This document shows positions 10,428 to 22,049 of a DNA stretch of 64,000 bases, one piece after another. A program made the position numbers and the translations under genes. The stretch's first letter is position 1, and each line of letters begins with the position of its first letter. Origin of the DNA: Alentia gelatinosa (lineage: Eukaryota > Annelida > Polychaeta > Phyllodocida > Polynoidae); assembly GCA_950022655.1 (NCBI GenBank), contig OX465583.1, positions 68,893,152 through 68,957,151 on the forward strand, read 5' to 3'. Under the pieces are notes generated by a model. That model made no database searches, was not told the DNA's origin, and was given only the letters and a program-made list of their open reading frames with translations.

Positions 10428-11145
10428 CACGCGCTCATATACGCTGCCTAAGTTGGAGAGATATTATATAGACTCTCAGCTTGCTGCAAAAACTATCCCT
10501 TCACTATCTGTATGTTAAGTATGTGACTTTGTTGGTTTGATTTAACGTCCAGTTAACCACTGCAGGTTCTTACTAGACTTTCTCAAGGTTCTTTTACACC
10601 ACAAGGGTGGTGATCAAATCTATGTGATGAATTCAGGTAGAAATCTCACCCCTACACTTTTACCGAAAAGTGACTGCAGTGGGACTAGAATCACCAAAGT
10701 CAGACAACCTTGGGATTATAAGTCCAGTGCTCTTTACCACTGAGCTAACTCCCCGCCCCAGTCGCTTTAGTTATGCTTGCGTGCAACATATCCAGTCTGC
10801 ACCACACGGAGGCGAGGCTACCAAGAGGGTGAACAGATTGGTAATTGCTGTCCACCCCAGCAGACCAACTATGTGACATTTTGAAAGGTGCAGAGGGCCA
10901 GTGTCTCAGTGTTGTAGAGGTGTGCTCAGCTGATCATGTCCAATCACCATGGACCTCATTGACCCACTGTTGATTGATATATTTTGATCTGGGAAAGGCA
11001 GTTGTAGAAATGGTAAGTTGATTGTGTGCAAGTGGGTTACAGAAAATGACCCATAGACTGAATGTAACCCAAAACATTTAATAGGTATATAACCACTGAC
11101 ACTATGCCATGAGTTTAGGTTGCGGAGAAATCTCAAAGCAGTTGC
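10428..11145 (+). repeat. Dispersed repeat family B, interrupted by a SINE
   Basis: Family B is recognised by ordered blocks: ATACGCTGCCTA, TGCTGCAAAAA, CCTTCACTATCTG, GGCCAGTGTCTCAG, GTGTGCTCAGCTGA, ACCTCATTGAC, GCAAGTGGGTTACAG and CATAGACTGAATGTAACCC. Here it runs from about 10,428 to 11,075 and is split by the SINE at 10,531-10,869. Other copies are at 24,296, 34,762, 38,020, 54,632 (minus) and 57,238 (minus). No tRNA-like promoter or coding frame is seen, so its class is unknown. Confidence 0.75.
10531..10869 (-). mobile_element. tRNA-derived SINE with 5' leader, copy 1
   Basis: Minus strand. A leader starting GGTCTGCTGGGGTGGACAGC is followed by a tRNA-like head with GAGTTAGCTCAGTGG (A box) and a decayed B-box region, then a body ending in GGACGTTAAATCAAACC. 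It is flanked by an 11-bp target duplication, TATGTGACTTT at 10,520-10,530 and TATGTGACATT at 10,870-10,880 (one mismatch). About 70 bp of the body present at 51.5 kb are missing. RNA polymerase III transcription and LINE-driven retroposition are inferred from family knowledge. Confidence 0.8.
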
Positions 11146-11259
11146 AAAGCAGAGTGAGTTTGCATAGCAATCCAAACTGAATGGCATACCATCAGTGACC
11201 AAGGATCGAGTGCGGTTCAGATTTTATCTCCCCCCTATCACTGACTAAGTGACTAGAAT

Positions 11260-11765
11260 TTGTGACATCATCTCCCACTGAGTATTTCTCTACAATACTC
11301 CATGGGCGTTGAGTACGAGTTTCCAATTTTGTCTCTATGGGGAAAAATACCAGGGGTGAGATAATAAACCCTTCTTGCTATAGCTCGGTCAACCATATTG
11401 GGGACTGAAAACTAGTTATTTTTGACTTGATATACCAAAGTTCTCATAACTTACGCTGTAAAAAAAAATTCAGATTTGCAAAGGGTACCATTCGAAACCA
11501 GAGATGTCATTCGTTTTGATTTGACATATTTTCTCAGAAATCATGTTAAAAGAAAGGCAGAATGTTTGACTTCTAGAATATGAGTTCATGACTTCTTTGA
11601 CCAGAACGAGTTGCTTTCTGTATTCATCTCACCCCTGTACACACTAAACGAATGGATGCCACACATCATATAGACCATGGACAACGGACTGCAATACTTG
11701 TAGGGGCATTGAGAACTAGTTCTCAATGTTAAACCTATGGACATTTATTCCAGGGGTGAGATACT
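11260..11765. mobile_element. Short TIR elements with GGGGTGAGAT ends (two)
   Basis: One unit lies at about 11,626-11,762, bounded by ATCTCACCCCTG and its inverse CAGGGGTGAGAT, with GACATTTATTCC and AACCTATGGAC inside. A second lies at about 11,265-11,357, also ending in CAGGGGTGAGAT. An inverted copy of the first is at 27,256-27,385. They share a CCATAGGYTTAACATT-type subterminal box with elements at 41.6, 50.0, 51.2 and 58.8 kb. Confidence 0.6.
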
Positions 11766-11774
11766 AAACCTCTC

Positions 11775-12515
11775 TCTCTAGCAGTGGCCCATCCTCCTCC
11801 TCCTCTTCCTCCGTCGGGCGCGTGACCACGGCTCGTGGGGCAGCATGATTAGACAAGCCGAGATCCCAGGCAAGGCGACAACGCACCAACAGTCTGCCAC
11901 AGCTTATTTCCGCCCCGCCGACTTCGATTTGCGGCAGTTCGCGGACGTCAACCGTGCCCGCGGGGTTCCTACACGCTCGTAACAACCTCCAACCACAGGG
12001 GCCGAGGTTGCAGGCCGAGGGAGGGCCCTCAGCAAGAGAGACGGTGCATTTTTATGAGGTAAAGGGGGAAAAAAAGCTAAGCCATTGCGATCAGAAACGT
12101 TCCTGATTCACACCTTGTTAAATACACTTGGATTGGAGCCAGACAAGGAGAGGGTCGAAAGCTGTATGGCTAGGGAAGCCATGTTTGCTGCTGGAGCCAT
12201 TCTTTAATCGCCAAGCGATAGAATCCACTGCAAACTCATCGTCGCTGGAAGTAGATTTTCTTCGGTTCGGGTCAAGAGGCAATCTGTGTCTCCTAAAACA
12301 CATCAGTTTGTAATCATAGCAAAATGAAGAGGACGCAAGGCGCGCTCCCAAAAAGAAAACAATTTTGTAGCCAATTGAATCCTTCACATTAAATTTCGGA
12401 AAACAAGGCTTGTAGTGGAAACGCCATTTGATGATTTTGTCTTCACCCTTGTTATCCCAGTGGCTCCTTTCAGCAAGACCATCACATCGGTTACTTTCAA
12501 TTAACATTGGTTAAT
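11775..12515. other. Unassigned stretch
   Basis: GC-rich from 11,800 to 12,030, with a GGAGGAGGAGG-type run near 11,790-11,815, then mixed sequence. A minus-strand frame of 129 codons spans 12,118-12,507 and reads with a plausible residue mix, but I recognise no family and see no splice context, so it is not called as a gene. Confidence 0.25.
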
Positions 12516-12520
12516 GAAAT

Positions 12521-12740
12521 ACGAGGCCATATCTTAAAACACGAAGCCATATCTTAAAACATGAGGCCATAAACTAAAACATGAGGCCATATCTTAAAAC
12601 ATGAGGCAATATCTTAAAATATGAGGCCATATCTTAAAACACCAGGCCATATCTTAAAACACCAGGCCATATCTTAAAACACCAGGCCATATCTTAAAAC
12701 ACTAGGCCATATCTTAAAACACGAAGCCATATCCTAAAAC
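12521..12740 (+). repeat. 20-bp tandem array
   Basis: Eleven units of GAGGCCATATCTTAAAACAC with small variants (CAGGCC, TAGGCC, GAAGCC). The four central CAGGCC/TAGGCC units are nearly identical while outer units are more diverged, the pattern expected of unequal exchange in the middle of an array. Confidence 0.95.
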
Positions 12741-12744
12741 GATG

Positions 12745-13860
12745 AGTATTTCATGGACCATTTATCAAACCAACATAAGTATCAATATAGAACGACCTGA
12801 CCATGCTGTACATGCTACAAATAGAGATGAGGTTGTTTTTTTTACAGAATGAGGCCACAGGCCAAGTTCCGTAAATAACATCAATTCCCGTCGAGTTATA
12901 TAGCACGTCCCAGTATGCTCTCTCTCTCTCTAATCTTATTAATAACTGATGACTGGTACAAAGGGAGATCTGTTTTGACCACAGTCAGGATGTTTGCTTA
13001 TTATTATGTACCTAAAATCAATGAACAACCTTTAAAGACTTATAAAGTGAGAGTCACAATGGGCACGAACAATATTATTACTGCACCCCTAGCAACGAGC
13101 ACTTGTCCCCTACACTCTCTTGAACCAATTACTGAACCTGCTTGGGGGATCTTAAACATTGTATCTCATCCTGATTTAATTGAATCATTCAATGAATGTT
13201 GACAATCAAATACTTGAGCAAGTCTAAGGTTTGACATGTATGACAGCAAACAAGATCAAATCTACCATAATACTCCTATATTATAAAAATAGACCTTTAG
13301 GAGCCATGGAGGAAGCCACTGTGGCTTCTCCGACATGTCAGATGTATGAGAACTGTAGTTCATTAAAGTCGACATAATTGGAATCCCATCTTCCCAAATC
13401 TTAAATACTTTGAGGCATCTAATAATTTTCTATTGTTGTTGCATCCTCATGATTTGCGGAGCAATTTAGTTTCAACCACTATGATGATTGGAATAAAGAA
13501 TTTGAATAAAGAATTTGAACAAAGGAGGGCTCATTAATGATAGTTTCCTGACGCCTCATGTGTTTGTTAACCACGCTTGCGGCCGCTCATCTTATTACTT
13601 CTTTTTAAACACGATACAATGTTCAACCTTTATTAATCTGTAATAATACCTTTGGATTTTCATTGTATCGATCTTGATGAGAATTCGTGTTCTAATAATA
13701 GCATGACTGTACAGTGTGTCAAACCTAGTTAACCAAAGTCAAGGTTCTTCATCCAATCTGCAGTCAACACTTTAAGTAGAAATCATATTGGTCCCATGCA
13801 GTTGTTTCCACTCTGGAACCATCCATGGACTACGCATAATGCTGCACTTACATTATGTTA
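12745..13860. other. Unassigned AT-rich stretch
   Basis: No known repeat or gene is recognised by eye. A plus-strand frame of 95 codons at 12,915-13,202 starts with a Leu/Ser/Ile-rich segment, but no family or splice signal supports it. GAATAAAGAATTTG is repeated at 13,490-13,520. Confidence 0.25.
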
Positions 13861-13871
13861 TGCCCCCGTCA

Positions 13872-14392
13872 TGCCCCAGGCACACTGGCGTAAAATTGCC
13901 GTTTTCCAGTGTACGCACGACTACGTTCTTCTACGTATTTTGAAATATACCAATGCGCGGCGATGCGCCGGAAAACGCGGGGTTGGGTAGACGTAAGTCG
14001 GAATACGTAAATGAACGTAAACAAAAGGAGGAAAAAAACCACTATGTCGGAATTACTTTTAAAAATGTAAAACTTATCTCTACAGATCTTTAATGCGTAA
14101 ATTAACATGGTAAGACGCCACAATACGTATAGAAGCATAGATAAACGTTAATGAACGTTAAAAAAAACGTACTAGGACGTTAAAGCAAAGCAAACAGATG
14201 TTTCCAATCCACAGCCTATACATGGTGCCAACAATCTCAAATATGTAGTAAAAACACTAGAATTTACGCTAGTGTAACTGGATTGCGTATTAAAATATAA
14301 AAGCGTTGTGTATGCGTGGTAAATACGTGGAAGTCATGTTCTTTCAAATGCATAGAGCAAAAGCCAAAATTTACGCCAATGTGACTGGGGCA
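13872..14392. mobile_element. MITE with TGCCCCAG ends, copy 1
   Basis: Left end TGCCCCAGGCACACTGGCGT, right end the inverse (ACGCCAATGTGACTGGGGCA). The interior is built from ACGT-centred words (TACGTA, AACGTTA, ACGCA). It is longer (about 521 bp) than the copy at 29,508-29,852, mainly because of extra internal sequence. Confidence 0.75.
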
Positions 14393-14394
14393 TC

Positions 14395-15535
14395 AGTGGT
14401 GAGAACGGTAGCTACATTTCTGGCCACCATGGACGAATTAGGAGAGACATGGGATAACTCAGGGGGACGGGACAGACAAACGTGACAGACCCTGGTCACC
14501 ATAGCTCAAAAGTACAGGTCAAGTGTCATGTATAGAGGTGGAAATGGCTTGAATAGTCTTGAAGCTAATGTGAGAAATATCACCACGTTTGACTCTTTTA
14601 AACTTGTTCTTAAAAAACGTCAATTGGATAAATTATATATCTCTGGCTTTATTCTTATGCTGTGCTTTACTCGACTACATATGATTCTTATTGATTTATA
14701 TTATCTAGGTGTTATCTTGGTCAATTAGGTCACAAAATCTTCATGGTTTATTTGTGAATCAGGTATCATCTATTATCCGCAAACTTTAGATTAAGTCGAA
14801 CATAGTTCTGTCATCTAAGTATTATGGAATGGCTCAGGTATTATTGCTCTGTAATCTGTTGTATCATCAATATGTTGATTGCGAGTATACTCGCCAGTTG
14901 TATCTGGCAGCAAGGATATTGTCTTTATTGTAACAGTTATTTGGAACTCAGAAAAATTACTATGATTCTTGATGTAAGGGATAGTCTAAAAATGCGTTTG
15001 ACTGTCTATAATTATACAAGCCTCAGAAGCTGATTGGAGGCAGTATAAATAATTAATTTTTTTAAACAATTTAAAAAAGCTACTCTGGTAGATTTTTAAA
15101 CTGTGAAAAAATTAGCCACAGCAGCCACGGTGGTACACGGTGTTCAGGAGAATCGTTTTGGGCCATATTGACGTGACATGACCGAACATAGTCATCCGTC
15201 AAGGGCACAGTAGACAAAACATGAGGGACGTGAGACAACTCAGGGGGACCGAAAGGACAACATGGTGCTTGAAAGGCATTCAAACCATGGCCGCCGAGGA
15301 CATAGTGTAAACCGATGATGACTAAACTAGCACAAACTTCATCATGGGGTACGTTTTGGGTGAACATGGCTGCAATGGCCACCAGAAACACAGGGTAAAG
15401 GTAGCCTTATAAACATTAAGTCTTCCATCGTTAAATATAGTTTCAACACTCCCCTCCTTATAAGTTTCCTTTCTCCTACGACACCGAACACCTTGTTGTT
15501 GAACATATTCCGCCATCACTCCTTTATCACGGTAA
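14395..15535. other. Unassigned AT-rich stretch
   Basis: Only a weak internal similarity is visible: CAACTCAGGGGGACC-like words at about 14,457 and 15,238. Short frames here show no recognisable protein family. Confidence 0.25.
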
Positions 15536-15536
15536 T

Positions 15537-17636
15537 GTAGACTGGCTCCAGTCCCTGTATCCTATGGCTACCCCTCCATCTACCTCACCCCTCCTTACTG
15601 GGATACTGACTCCAGTCCCTGCATCCTATGGCTACCCCTCCACATACCTCACCCCTCCTCACTGGGATACTGAGTCCAGTCTCTGCATCCTATGGCTACC
15701 CCTCCACCTACCTTACCCCTCCTCACTGGGATACTGACTCCAGTCCCTGCATCCTATGGCTACCCCTCCACCTACCTCACCCCTCCTCACTGGGATACTG
15801 ACTCCAGTCCCTGCATCCTATGGCTACCCCTCCACATACCTTACCCCTCCTCACTGGGTTACTGGCTCCAGTCTCTGCATCCTATGGCCACCCCTCCACC
15901 TACCTCACCCCTCCTCGCTGGGATACTGGCTCCAGTCCCCGCATCCTATGGCTACCCATCCACCTACCTCACCCCTCCTCACTGGGTGACTGGCTCCAGT
16001 CTCTGCATCCTATGGCTACACCTCCACCTACCTCACCCCTCCTCGCTGGGATACTGACTCCAGTCCCTGCATCCTATGGCCACCCCTCCACCTACCTCAC
16101 CCCTCCTCACTGGGTGACTGGCTCCAGTCTCTGCATCCTATGGCTACCCATCCACCTACCTCACCCCTCCTCACTGGGTGACTGGCTCCAGTCTCTGCAT
16201 CCTATGGCTACACCTCCACCTACCTCACCCCTCCTCGCTGGGATACTGACTCCAGTCCCTGCATCCTATGGCCACCCCTCCACCTACCTCACCCCTCCTC
16301 GCTGGGTGACTGGCTCCAGTCTCTGCACCCTATGGCCACCCCTCCACCTACCTCACCCCTCCTCACTGGGTGACTGGCTCCAGTCTCTGCATCCTATGGC
16401 TACCCATCCACCTACCTCACCCCTGCTCGCTGGGTGACTGGCTCCAGTCTCTGCATCCTATGGCTACACCTCCACCTACCTCACCCCTCCTCGCTGGGAT
16501 ACTGACTCCAGTCTCTGCATCCTATGGCTACACCTCCACCTACCTCAACCCTCCTCACTGGGATACTGACTCCAGTCCCTGCATCCTATGGCTACACCTC
16601 CACCTACCTCACCCCTCCTCACTGGGATACTGACTCCAGTCCCTGCATCCTATGGCTACACCTCCACCTACCTCAACCCTCCTCACTAGGATACTGACTC
16701 CAGTCCCTGCATCCTATGGCTACCCCTCCACCTACCTCACCTTTCCTCACTGGGTGACTGGCTCCAGTCTCTGCATCCTATGGCCACCCCTCCACCTACC
16801 TCACCCCTGCTCGCTGGGTGACTGGCTCCAGTCTCTGTATCCTATGGCCACCCTTCCACCTACCTCACCCCTCCTCACTGGGATACTCCTCGTTTGGGCC
16901 AATCAGGCAAGGATGCATAATATAATGAACTTTATTCTGATTTTCTTCAATCATTTAATGACTGTTCAAAGACTTGAGCAAGTCTAAGAGTAACCCGACA
17001 GCCAGTAAACTGATCAGGACGTACTGTCAGGCCCTAAGTAATCAATGCCCTGTGAACTCCCACCCTCCTGTATCAGTTACACTTATTATCAATCGGCACC
17101 GCCTCTGCCACTACCTCAGTCCTGAAGCCAGTGGCGCCCCCCCCCCTCGTCTCCTTCCCTCAGTCGACACAGGGCGAGGTAGACTTGCCCAAGTCTTTGA
17201 TTATGAACATTTATTAAATGATTAATCAAAATCAGAACAAAGTTCATTATAGCATGTATCCTTCTCTGACTGGCCCGTGAATCAAAGACTTGTCCACTAT
17301 GAATGAAATCTCCTGTTCATGGTCGCAGGTCTCTCCTTGTAACCCTCCTTGTAACCTACCCCTACCCCTTCCCCTCCTCCAGTTCCCTGGCCGTCTGTGT
17401 TGCCATAGCAATAAATTTCGCCTGCTTCTGATTGTGACCTGATTGAGATCAACGTGAGAGGGTATCAATATCCCAGTAGATATCCTGACCAGTCGCCAGG
17501 ATATCTGTATGGAGAGTGTTGGGAATACTTGAGCTAAACAGCGCTAGAAATCCAACACCATTACCGAATGTACCAGTCCCTGTATCCCAGCGAGGAGGGT
17601 TGCCATAGAATGCAGGGACTGGAGCCAGTCTAAGGG
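15537..17636. mobile_element. Foldback element with minisatellite-expanded left end
   Basis: The left terminus (TAGACTGGCTCCAGTCCCTG at 15,538) is the exact complement of the right terminus (CAGGGACTGGAGCCAGTCTA, ending 17,632). The left terminal unit is repeated in tandem to about 16,890. Beyond it, 16,897-16,987 and 17,178-17,280 form an inner inverted repeat (GGGCCA..CAAGGATGCAT and CAATCATTTAATGA..CAAAGACTTGAGC) around a loop of about 190 bp. The right arm alone also appears at 1,565-2,040. No transposase frame is seen, so this is presumably a non-autonomous element. Confidence 0.75.
15540..16890 (+). repeat. 64-bp minisatellite, about 21 units
   Basis: Units read GGCTCCAGTCTCTGCATCC, TATGGCTACCCCTCCACC, TACCTCACCCCTCCTCACTG and GGTGACT or GGATACT. 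Because 64 is not a multiple of three and the monomer lacks stops in every frame, three long open frames rich in Pro, Ser and Leu with a 64-residue period run through it. They are artefacts. Alternating TGGGATACTGACTCC and TGGGTGACTGGCTCC units suggest multi-unit amplification. The monomer matches the end repeat of the surrounding foldback element. Confidence 0.95.
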
Positions 17637-17794
17637 TGAGGTTTCACACATGGATTGTCACACCACAGAGCGGCTGCACGCCATATCCTCCTGGGTCAAT
17701 ACGGTCATGCGCATGTGTCCCCGTGCCGTCATACGCCATCTTTGATAGGTCCTTCGCGTTGTGTGTCTGCAACACAGGCCGCCAGAGCTACACT

Positions 17795-18175
17795 ACGTTA
17801 AGTGGGATTCACAATAGGGACAGATGGACCTGAGACTGGTGTACTTTAACACCTTTGCACCAGTCGGCTACTTTTTCAAGCTGGGTACAAAGTTTCACAG
17901 ATTGGGATGTTCTACAGTCTCAGGGTAACATGGTGGACTAAATTCACCTGGGAAGACTTACCAGGTACATAGTCTCACCCCTACACCACTACACAGGGTA
18001 CACAGGGTACACAGTCGCCGACTCAGGGCACTTCCCTGTGTGAATCGGTGTATTTTGGGACCACTGAGACTCACAGACTGGGGGAGAGGTGTGAAGTACA
18101 TTTGTCTCACCAAAATGCCCCTCTAAGTTTTAAGCCTGTTTAAAGTCAAAATCTCATGAGATTCTGTTTCTTGTA
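17795..18175 (+). repeat. Satellite-like single monomer and degraded flank
   Basis: 17,798-17,870 is one diverged copy of the 68-bp satellite unit (GTGGGATTCACA, GGACCTGAGACTGGTGTACT, AACACCTTTGCACC). 18,060-18,110 holds an inverted one (GGGGGAGAGGTGTGAAGTAC). The two may be ends of one old element. Confidence 0.55.
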
Positions 18176-18408
18176 AAGTGGGATTCACACGGTGAGATTC
18201 ATGTACCTCACCGGGTTCAAAATCTCATGAGATTTTGTCCCTTTTTTAAATGTCTTAAACCAATACAGGGGGGAAACATGTCTCAGTAAATGGAACTCTA
18301 CAATTCTGATGTTGGGATTGTGTTCCATTACCAAATCTCAGCAGGATTTGTCTCAGAAAACGCCATGTGAAGTACATGAATCGTATTGTTTGAATCCCAC
18401 TTTGGAGG
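18176..18408. mobile_element. MITE with GTGGGATTCACA ends, copy 2
   Basis: Left AAGTGGGATTCACACGGTGA then GATTCATGTACCTCAC; right end inverse, GTGAAGTACATGAATCGTA then TTTGAATCCCACTTT. A partial second copy follows at 18,418-18,568 (GTCTCAGCAGAATGGAACCC to ATGTGAATCCCACTT). Confidence 0.7.
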
Positions 18409-18574
18409 TGGTTGTTGCCAACAATTCTAAGGAAAACAACTTGTCTCAGCAGAATGGAACCCTGTCATGCAGACGAGGAGATTGTGTTCCAGTACCGAAT
18501 CTCAACAGGATTTGTCTCAGACACACGCTCTGTGAAGTACATGGATCATGTGAATCCCACTTGATAAAGTGACG

Positions 18575-18730
18575 TTACAGTTTTGTCGCAGTGTTCTCGG
18601 AGCGTCACGTGACTCTCGTTCACGCGACGCTCCTGCCGCTCGGCTCGCCCATGCGCACTAAGGAGGAAGTCAGCGTGTTCTAATCACCTCGGTACGCAGA
18701 GGCAACCCGTGCTAACGAGAGCCTCTTACC
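18575..18730. other. CpG-rich patch
   Basis: Contains CACGTGAC, an inverted GGAGCGTCACGTGA / TCACGCGACGCTCC pair, and CCATGCGCAC (weak NRF1-like). It could be a small promoter, but no exon is apparent. Confidence 0.25.
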
Positions 18731-18854
18731 AGCAGCCACTAGGTGCGCTGGTGTCGGCAGGGGGCAGGGGCAGAAACTAGGTTTAGGTGAGGGAGGGGTT
18801 CAACAAGAGGGGCTATGGGAATGACAGGGAAGGAAAATGCTCGTGTGTACCTGT

Positions 18855-19100
18855 AAAGGCCCGTTTCCATTGGACGACGAAAACGGCGGAGGTTTTTTGA
18901 GTTACCCAGAGAGTCCTTCCGTGGTGCCACGGACTGTTCATCAGTATCGAAAAATCGGTGAAGGTAGTAGATTTCACGCAGTGATCAAGCTTTCAGTCAG
19001 TGGTGGGTGGTGCCACATTGCATAATCTAAGCAGAAAAAGTCGTTCGGCATTTCACAAGCTTGGTTGTTTCCATTGACCGATTTTGGGTCGGCAATGCCA
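18855..19100 (+). repeat. Interspersed repeat with GGCCCGTTTCCATTGG start
   Basis: Starts like the MITE at 41,038 (GGCCCGTTTCCATTGG) but continues with sequence matching 1-190 in reverse. The right terminus is unclear. Confidence 0.45.
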
Positions 19101-19427
19101 AAAGTCCGTCAGTGGTTCCTGACTGTAAATCAGTGATGGGAAATAAGCAAAAGGAAACAGGCTTTGAGCATAACTGCGGCCATGTCTAAGGGTGTGAAAA
19201 TACTGAAATGTCAAATGCTCACTGTTGCCACTGAGATCCACATAATGATACAAGATGACCCGTCACATTTAGAGGGTGCCACTTGGGTCTGTTGTGGTGC
19301 TGAGGGGGCTGGATGGGTGTAGGACAGCAGTAATGTGGTGCGGATAGATGGAAGGAATAGCATGCAGATAGTGAAAGGATAGTTCTTTTGTAGCACATTG
19401 TAAGTCTGTGTGTGGCCACTCTAACCT

Positions 19428-19858
19428 TAAATGGGGCGTCCACCAACCACGACAAGGCTACGACAATGGGTTCCCGACAAGGTCCACAATTGGCCTACGA
19501 TTGGAGGCCTTGTTGTGGTTGGTGGACCCCAGTTCTTGACAAGAGTCTACTTATAGGCCACGACAAGGCCACGATTGGGCTGCGATTGGAAGTTTGTTAG
19601 GAGCCTTGCGACAAGGCTACGACAACAATCAACATCTTCAATTTTACCCACGATGGGACCCTTGTTGTGGAGTGTCGTGGTTTCCTCGTTATCACTGTTG
19701 TAGTGTTTTTTTTATGGGAACCACCAAAGTCTACGACATGCCCCGACACTGCTGTCGCAGAGCCCCCCTTCTTACAAAAAGGCTGCGACAAAGCGCCGAT
19801 TGGAACTTTCTTGTCGGTGCTTGTCGTAGCCTTGTCGTGGTTGGTGGGTGCCCGCCTA
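19428..19858. mobile_element. Foldback element, CCTTGTCGT-word family, copy 2
   Basis: Ends TAAATGGGGCGTCCACCAAC and, inverted, TAGGCGGGCACCCACCAACC. The interior is built from CACGACAAGG/CCTTGTCG words. It includes an inner full end unit at 19,510-19,530 (TTGTGGTTGGTGGACCCC), so part of the interior is itself an older element or duplication. It abuts copy 3. Confidence 0.75.
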
Positions 19859-20278
19859 TAAGAGGGTGCGTCCACCAACCACGACAAGGCTGCGACACGC
19901 GCCGACAAGAAAGTTCCTATCTGCTCCTTGTCGCAGCCTTGTCTTGAGGAGGGGAGCTGTCGTGAGCCCTTGTTGCAGCCTGTCGGGAAGTGCACGCTCC
20001 ACCTAAATATTCTATCGTAGACCACTGCGACACGCCACGACACGGCTCCAAAATCGAACATGTTCGATTTTGTCGTAACCTTGTCAGAAGGCCCCCGACA
20101 GGCCCCCGACAAGGTTCATGTCGCAGCCTGTCGTGGCCTTGTCGTAGCCTCTTGTCGGGAACTGTGGTCCACCAACCACGACAAGGCTACGTCAAGGCTT
20201 CCTATCGTAGAGCTGTCGTGGACCTTGTCGGAAAGCCGTTGTCGCAGCCTTGTCGTGGTTGGTGGACGCACCCTCTTA
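19859..20278. mobile_element. Foldback element, CCTTGTCGT-word family, copy 3
   Basis: Ends are perfectly complementary by eye for more than 34 bp: TAAGAGGGTGCGTCCACC, then AACCACGACAAGGCTGCGAC on the left, and the inverse on the right ending CACCCTCTTA. It begins directly after copy 2 ends. Confidence 0.8.
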
Positions 20279-20590
20279 GGTTGGGAGGTATTGGGTAGCC
20301 GCACAAGAGGCACACACAGATAGGGTGAGGGAGGCTATATCAAGCCTTCATTCCATCATGGTGGCTGTAGCCGCGGGTGGGAGCTGTCACCTGAGGGAGA
20401 GGAGTCTGGTGATGGAGAAGGTCCGGGGCAGCATGCCCGGAGGAAGGTGTAATTATCATGTGGCCTCCTCCTACAGGAAGAACCCTCACTGGAGGTAATG
20501 TCTCCGGATCATGAAATTAATAACCCCGTCATGGTAGCACACATCAATACTGGTATCATTACCACTTCTTACACCAACATGATCATGACA

Positions 20591-20901
20591 TTAAAGGCAT
20601 AGCGGACAATCTGGCTTGAAAATTAAAACCCATATCATTTTCCTGAAATTTGAATATGATGATCTCTAAGTGTTGTAGCACACGTATCTAACTTAAAAAT
20701 CGGGGTTCACCGTGCTAGTATATTTATGTAAATCGAGCAAATGTAAATTGGCCTATTATACCACTCAAAATTGGATGAACTGAACAAAAATTTACTCATT
20801 TAGAATTAGAATGAATCAGAAAGAACCAGTTTTGACTGATAGTTGAAAATATCTAAAAATCACCAGGTGGTGCCACTGTGAATTGTAGGATATGCCTTTA
20901 A
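20591..20901 (-). mobile_element. TTAA-flanked MITE, copy 2 (AGGCATAT family)
   Basis: TTAA at 20,591-20,594 and 20,898-20,901, ends AGGCATAGCG and GGATATGCCT. The CACCAGGTGGTGCCACTGTG subterminal block lies near the right end, so it is inverted relative to copy 1. Confidence 0.75.
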
Positions 20902-21177
20902 TTGCCCCCTTATGGTAGCACATATCAATACTAGCATAATCACCATTACTTACACTGACTATTACCATTTAGTTCCTGTGTTTGACACTATGGCTACCAT
21001 TATCAACCAGACTGCACTGCCATCAAGACAGCTGCCGATACCATTACCATCATCCCTATTTCAACCACTACCAACACCACTACTACACCCTGGGTTTTTG
21101 TTAGCTGCAGTTGATACTGTGTGTGACGGGGAGTGTGGGTAAACCGTTTTTTTATATTCTGTATCTACATGTACATT

Positions 21178-21495
21178 AACGGGATTCACACGATTCACAC
21201 ATTCAGCAAATAGACCTGCTGCGACTATGTACCTGAACTAGCCAATAGGAGGCCAGCAATCATATGTTTATAAGACCCCTCTCCTCAAGGGTACATGAGT
21301 CTCAGGGTGATTGTTCAATGTGACTATGTCTGAAATTATGTACCAGGTGTGTCCTCGCCATTTTTCCTTGAGACTGATCAAAACATTTTGCCATGAGAAT
21401 TTTGTACCAACCGAGAATTGCCTGAGACTAGGGGAAAGGTGTGAAGTACAATAGTCTCAGGTATGTGGGTCTCTATGTGTGACTTCCACTTTACC
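21178..21495. mobile_element. TIR element with satellite-like ends
   Basis: Left AACGGGATTCACACGATTCA; right GTGTGACTTCCACTTTA. The right part is one 68-bp satellite monomer (GGGGAAAGGTGTGAAGTACA, GTCTCAGGTATGTGGGTCTC) in the orientation of the 22-kb array. It is a plausible link between the MITE family and the satellite. Confidence 0.5.
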
Positions 21496-21855
21496 CATCA
21501 AATACATAGTCTCCATAAGAAATGTATAGAGCACCTGGAATCAGCTTCAGGAGATTCCGGAAAAAAAGTCCCATCCAAAATAAGGTCAAATTATCATGTA
21601 CTTCAAATGAAGTTTCTTGAATGTTCATTCAACATTAATTATTTATAATCAGTCATGATAATCTCATTTTCATCAGTAATGACTGTCATAACATACTTTG
21701 CATGCTAAAATCATGGGGAAATGGCAAACTATATTATTGGTGTAAGTCTAAACCAAAATACTGCCACGCTTGACAGTGCTGTTATGTCTGAAACATCTTT
21801 ATTGCAAAAACATCTTTATTGCAATAGATTTGTCAATAATCTTGAAGCTGGGTAA

Positions 21856-21985
21856 TAAATACAATAACGACTGGTTCTGTACATATGAGTGACCATAATC
21901 TCCTCGCTAATCACTCGGATATTACTACGCGTCAACTACTGGGAGATTACCGTCACTCGTACATAAAACCAGTTATTATTGTGTA
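21856..21985. mobile_element. Hairpin MITE
   Basis: A roughly 48-bp imperfect stem: ACTGGTT, GTACATATGAGTGACC and TAATCTCC on the left pair with GGAGATTACC, GTCACTCGTACAT and AACCAGT on the right. The loop contains CACTCGGATATTACTACGCG. The loop and right arm recur at 32,580-32,665, and the loop word again at 36,436-36,470. Confidence 0.65.
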
Positions 21986-22049
21986 TGTAACAACAATATA
22001 ATAACACTGTAACAACACTGAAACAACACTGTAACTCTCGTTTGGTTTC

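Noticed and set aside
15692..16987. Long Pro/Ser/Leu-rich open frames (up to 205 codons) in three phases
   Set aside because: They come from a 64-bp tandem repeat without stops; 64 is not a multiple of three, so all frames read through. No start context or domain supports a protein.
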